DNA of 64,000 bases from Methylomonas albis. Its GTDB lineage: Bacteria > Pseudomonadota > Gammaproteobacteria > Methylococcales > Methylomonadaceae. The notes under the pieces were generated by a model. It saw nothing but the letters and a program-made list of their open reading frames with translations. It had not been told where the DNA came from and did no database searches. Shown piece after piece: positions 63,337 to 64,000 of this stretch. Each line of letters opens with the position of its first letter. Positions within the stretch are counted from its first letter, which is position 1. Position numbers and translations under genes: made by a program. The stretch is taken from assembly GCF_014850955.1 (NCBI RefSeq), contig NZ_JACXSS010000001.1:3844001-3908000 (forward strand), given 5' to 3'.

Positions 63337-64000
63337 ATGTCTGATCGCAACGAAACACCCGTTAAATATGCCTATAAAGGCGCTAATCTGATCAGTTTCG
63401 GCCTCTCGATCAAACTCTTGTTCACCGGTTATTTAACCACGATAGCAGCCGGATACCTGATGGCGCTCATCCAGATCTTGTTTACCCACGGCATGGCCGA
63501 CGGCAAATTCGGTTTGTCGATGGACGATATTGTCTACAGCTACTACGGTGACCGCTCCGGCTCAGTATTGGAATCCAAACTAAACGGTTCGATGAAATAC
63601 AATGCGCCGGAACAGGAGCGTTTCAAAATCATTCAATGGGTCAGGGATGGTGCCGACGAAGTGGTTTACAACAAGGACATCAAACCTATTGTCGATCAAT
63701 TTTGCACGGGCTGTCATGGCGTTAATGCGGGTTCACTACCCGATTTCACTAAATTCGGAACACTAAAAAAACTCACCGAATCGAATGAAGGCGCCACGTT
63801 TCAATCGCTAACGCGACTCTCGCACATCCATTTGTTCGGCATCAGTTTTATTTTTATGTTTGTCGGCATTATTTTCAGCTTCAGTACCGGTGTGCCTTGC
63901 AAATATAAATACCCGGCTATCGTCATGCCATATTTGTTTCTACTGATCGACATCGCCTCGTGGTGGCTGACCAAACTTAATCCGCACTTTGCCTTATTGG
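63337..64000 (+). CDS. Membrane-anchored monoheme cytochrome c, 3' end outside window
   Basis: The frame from ATG 63337 stays open to the window end (221 codons). It shows one membrane helix (~20-48), a ~90-residue periplasmic segment with a single heme c site CTGCHG (~127-131), then further helices (from ~163). I do not recognise the family. The gene lies 91 bp after the diheme cytochrome and on the same strand as the ba3 operon, so it probably feeds electrons to the same oxidase or anchors a cytochrome near it. The missing part may add more helices. Confidence 0.82.
   Translation, partial: MSDRNETPVKYAYKGANLISFGLSIKLLFTGYLTTIAAGYLMALIQILFTHGMADGKFGLSMDDIVYSYYGDRSGSVLESKLNGSMKYNAPEQERFKIIQWVRDGADEVVYNKDIKPIVDQFCTGCHGVNAGSLPDFTKFGTLKKLTESNEGATFQSLTRLSHIHLFGISFIFMFVGIIFSFSTGVPCKYKYPAIVMPYLFLLIDIASWWLTKLNPHFALL

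Noticed and set aside
1..64000. CRISPR array or prophage
   Set aside because: No series of regularly spaced identical repeats and no phage structural genes were seen on either strand.

Overview
The window looks like the chromosome of a gammaproteobacterium, most likely a methanotroph of the order Methylococcales (Methylomonas or Methylobacter type). This is an inference. It rests on the gene order carA-carB-greA-yhbY/rlmE-ftsH-glmM-tpiA-secG-tRNA-Leu, which is gammaproteobacterial, on the large set of c-type cytochromes, on a ba3-type oxidase cluster, on a Calvin-type class II aldolase, and on a base composition near 50% GC. No methane monooxygenase or 16S gene lies in the window to confirm it.

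Region 1 (1-11.2 kb) is a metal-uptake region. It holds NikR, two HupE/UreJ-type nickel permease homologues (one with a long unexplained C-terminal extension), two TonB-dependent receptors (one cut by the window edge), and a four-gene plus-strand operon divergent from nikR (two membrane proteins, a CopC-fold protein and an anchored periplasmic protein). A His-rich cytochrome lipoprotein and several small exported proteins lie among them. The likely theme is nickel or related metal import across both membranes. The four-gene operon has no function I recognise.

Region 2 (11.5-17.2 kb) holds class II fructose-bisphosphate aldolase and a tightly overlapping operon of a diheme peroxidase, a membrane PAS histidine kinase and a sigma54-type response regulator. 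Region 3 (17.6-22.4 kb) is accessory. It has two PEP-CTERM-like exported proteins, a small peptide gene with a bacteriocin-type leader and an NPQPLPP tail, a 186-bp MITE-like element with 19-bp perfect terminal repeats, and a complete IS256-family insertion sequence.

Region 4 (22.5-30.3 kb) is a decaying type I restriction-modification island: hsdR, an IS110-family element, hsdM with an in-frame amber stop, a YhcG-family nuclease gene and hsdS with a shortened first recognition domain. It sits directly downstream of tRNA-Leu(GAG), where rimP-nusA-infB is usual in gammaproteobacteria. Region 5 (30.5-41.2 kb) is the core housekeeping block, running mostly on the minus strand. Its carA has a TTG start and a terminator-like hairpin just upstream.

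Region 6 (41.3-56.5 kb) begins with a Cpx-like module (Spy/CpxP-like protein divergent from a response regulator and sensor kinase, followed by small envelope proteins). It continues with an autotransporter, a diheme cytochrome c4, an AspT/YidE transporter, AlkB, an LTA-synthase-like sulfatase-fold enzyme, MobA, an NlpE-like protein and several unknown envelope proteins. Region 7 (57-64 kb) has a secreted PKD-domain metalloprotease and a ba3-type heme-copper oxidase operon (small subunit, subunit II, subunit I, diheme cytochrome, membrane-anchored cytochrome running off the window end).
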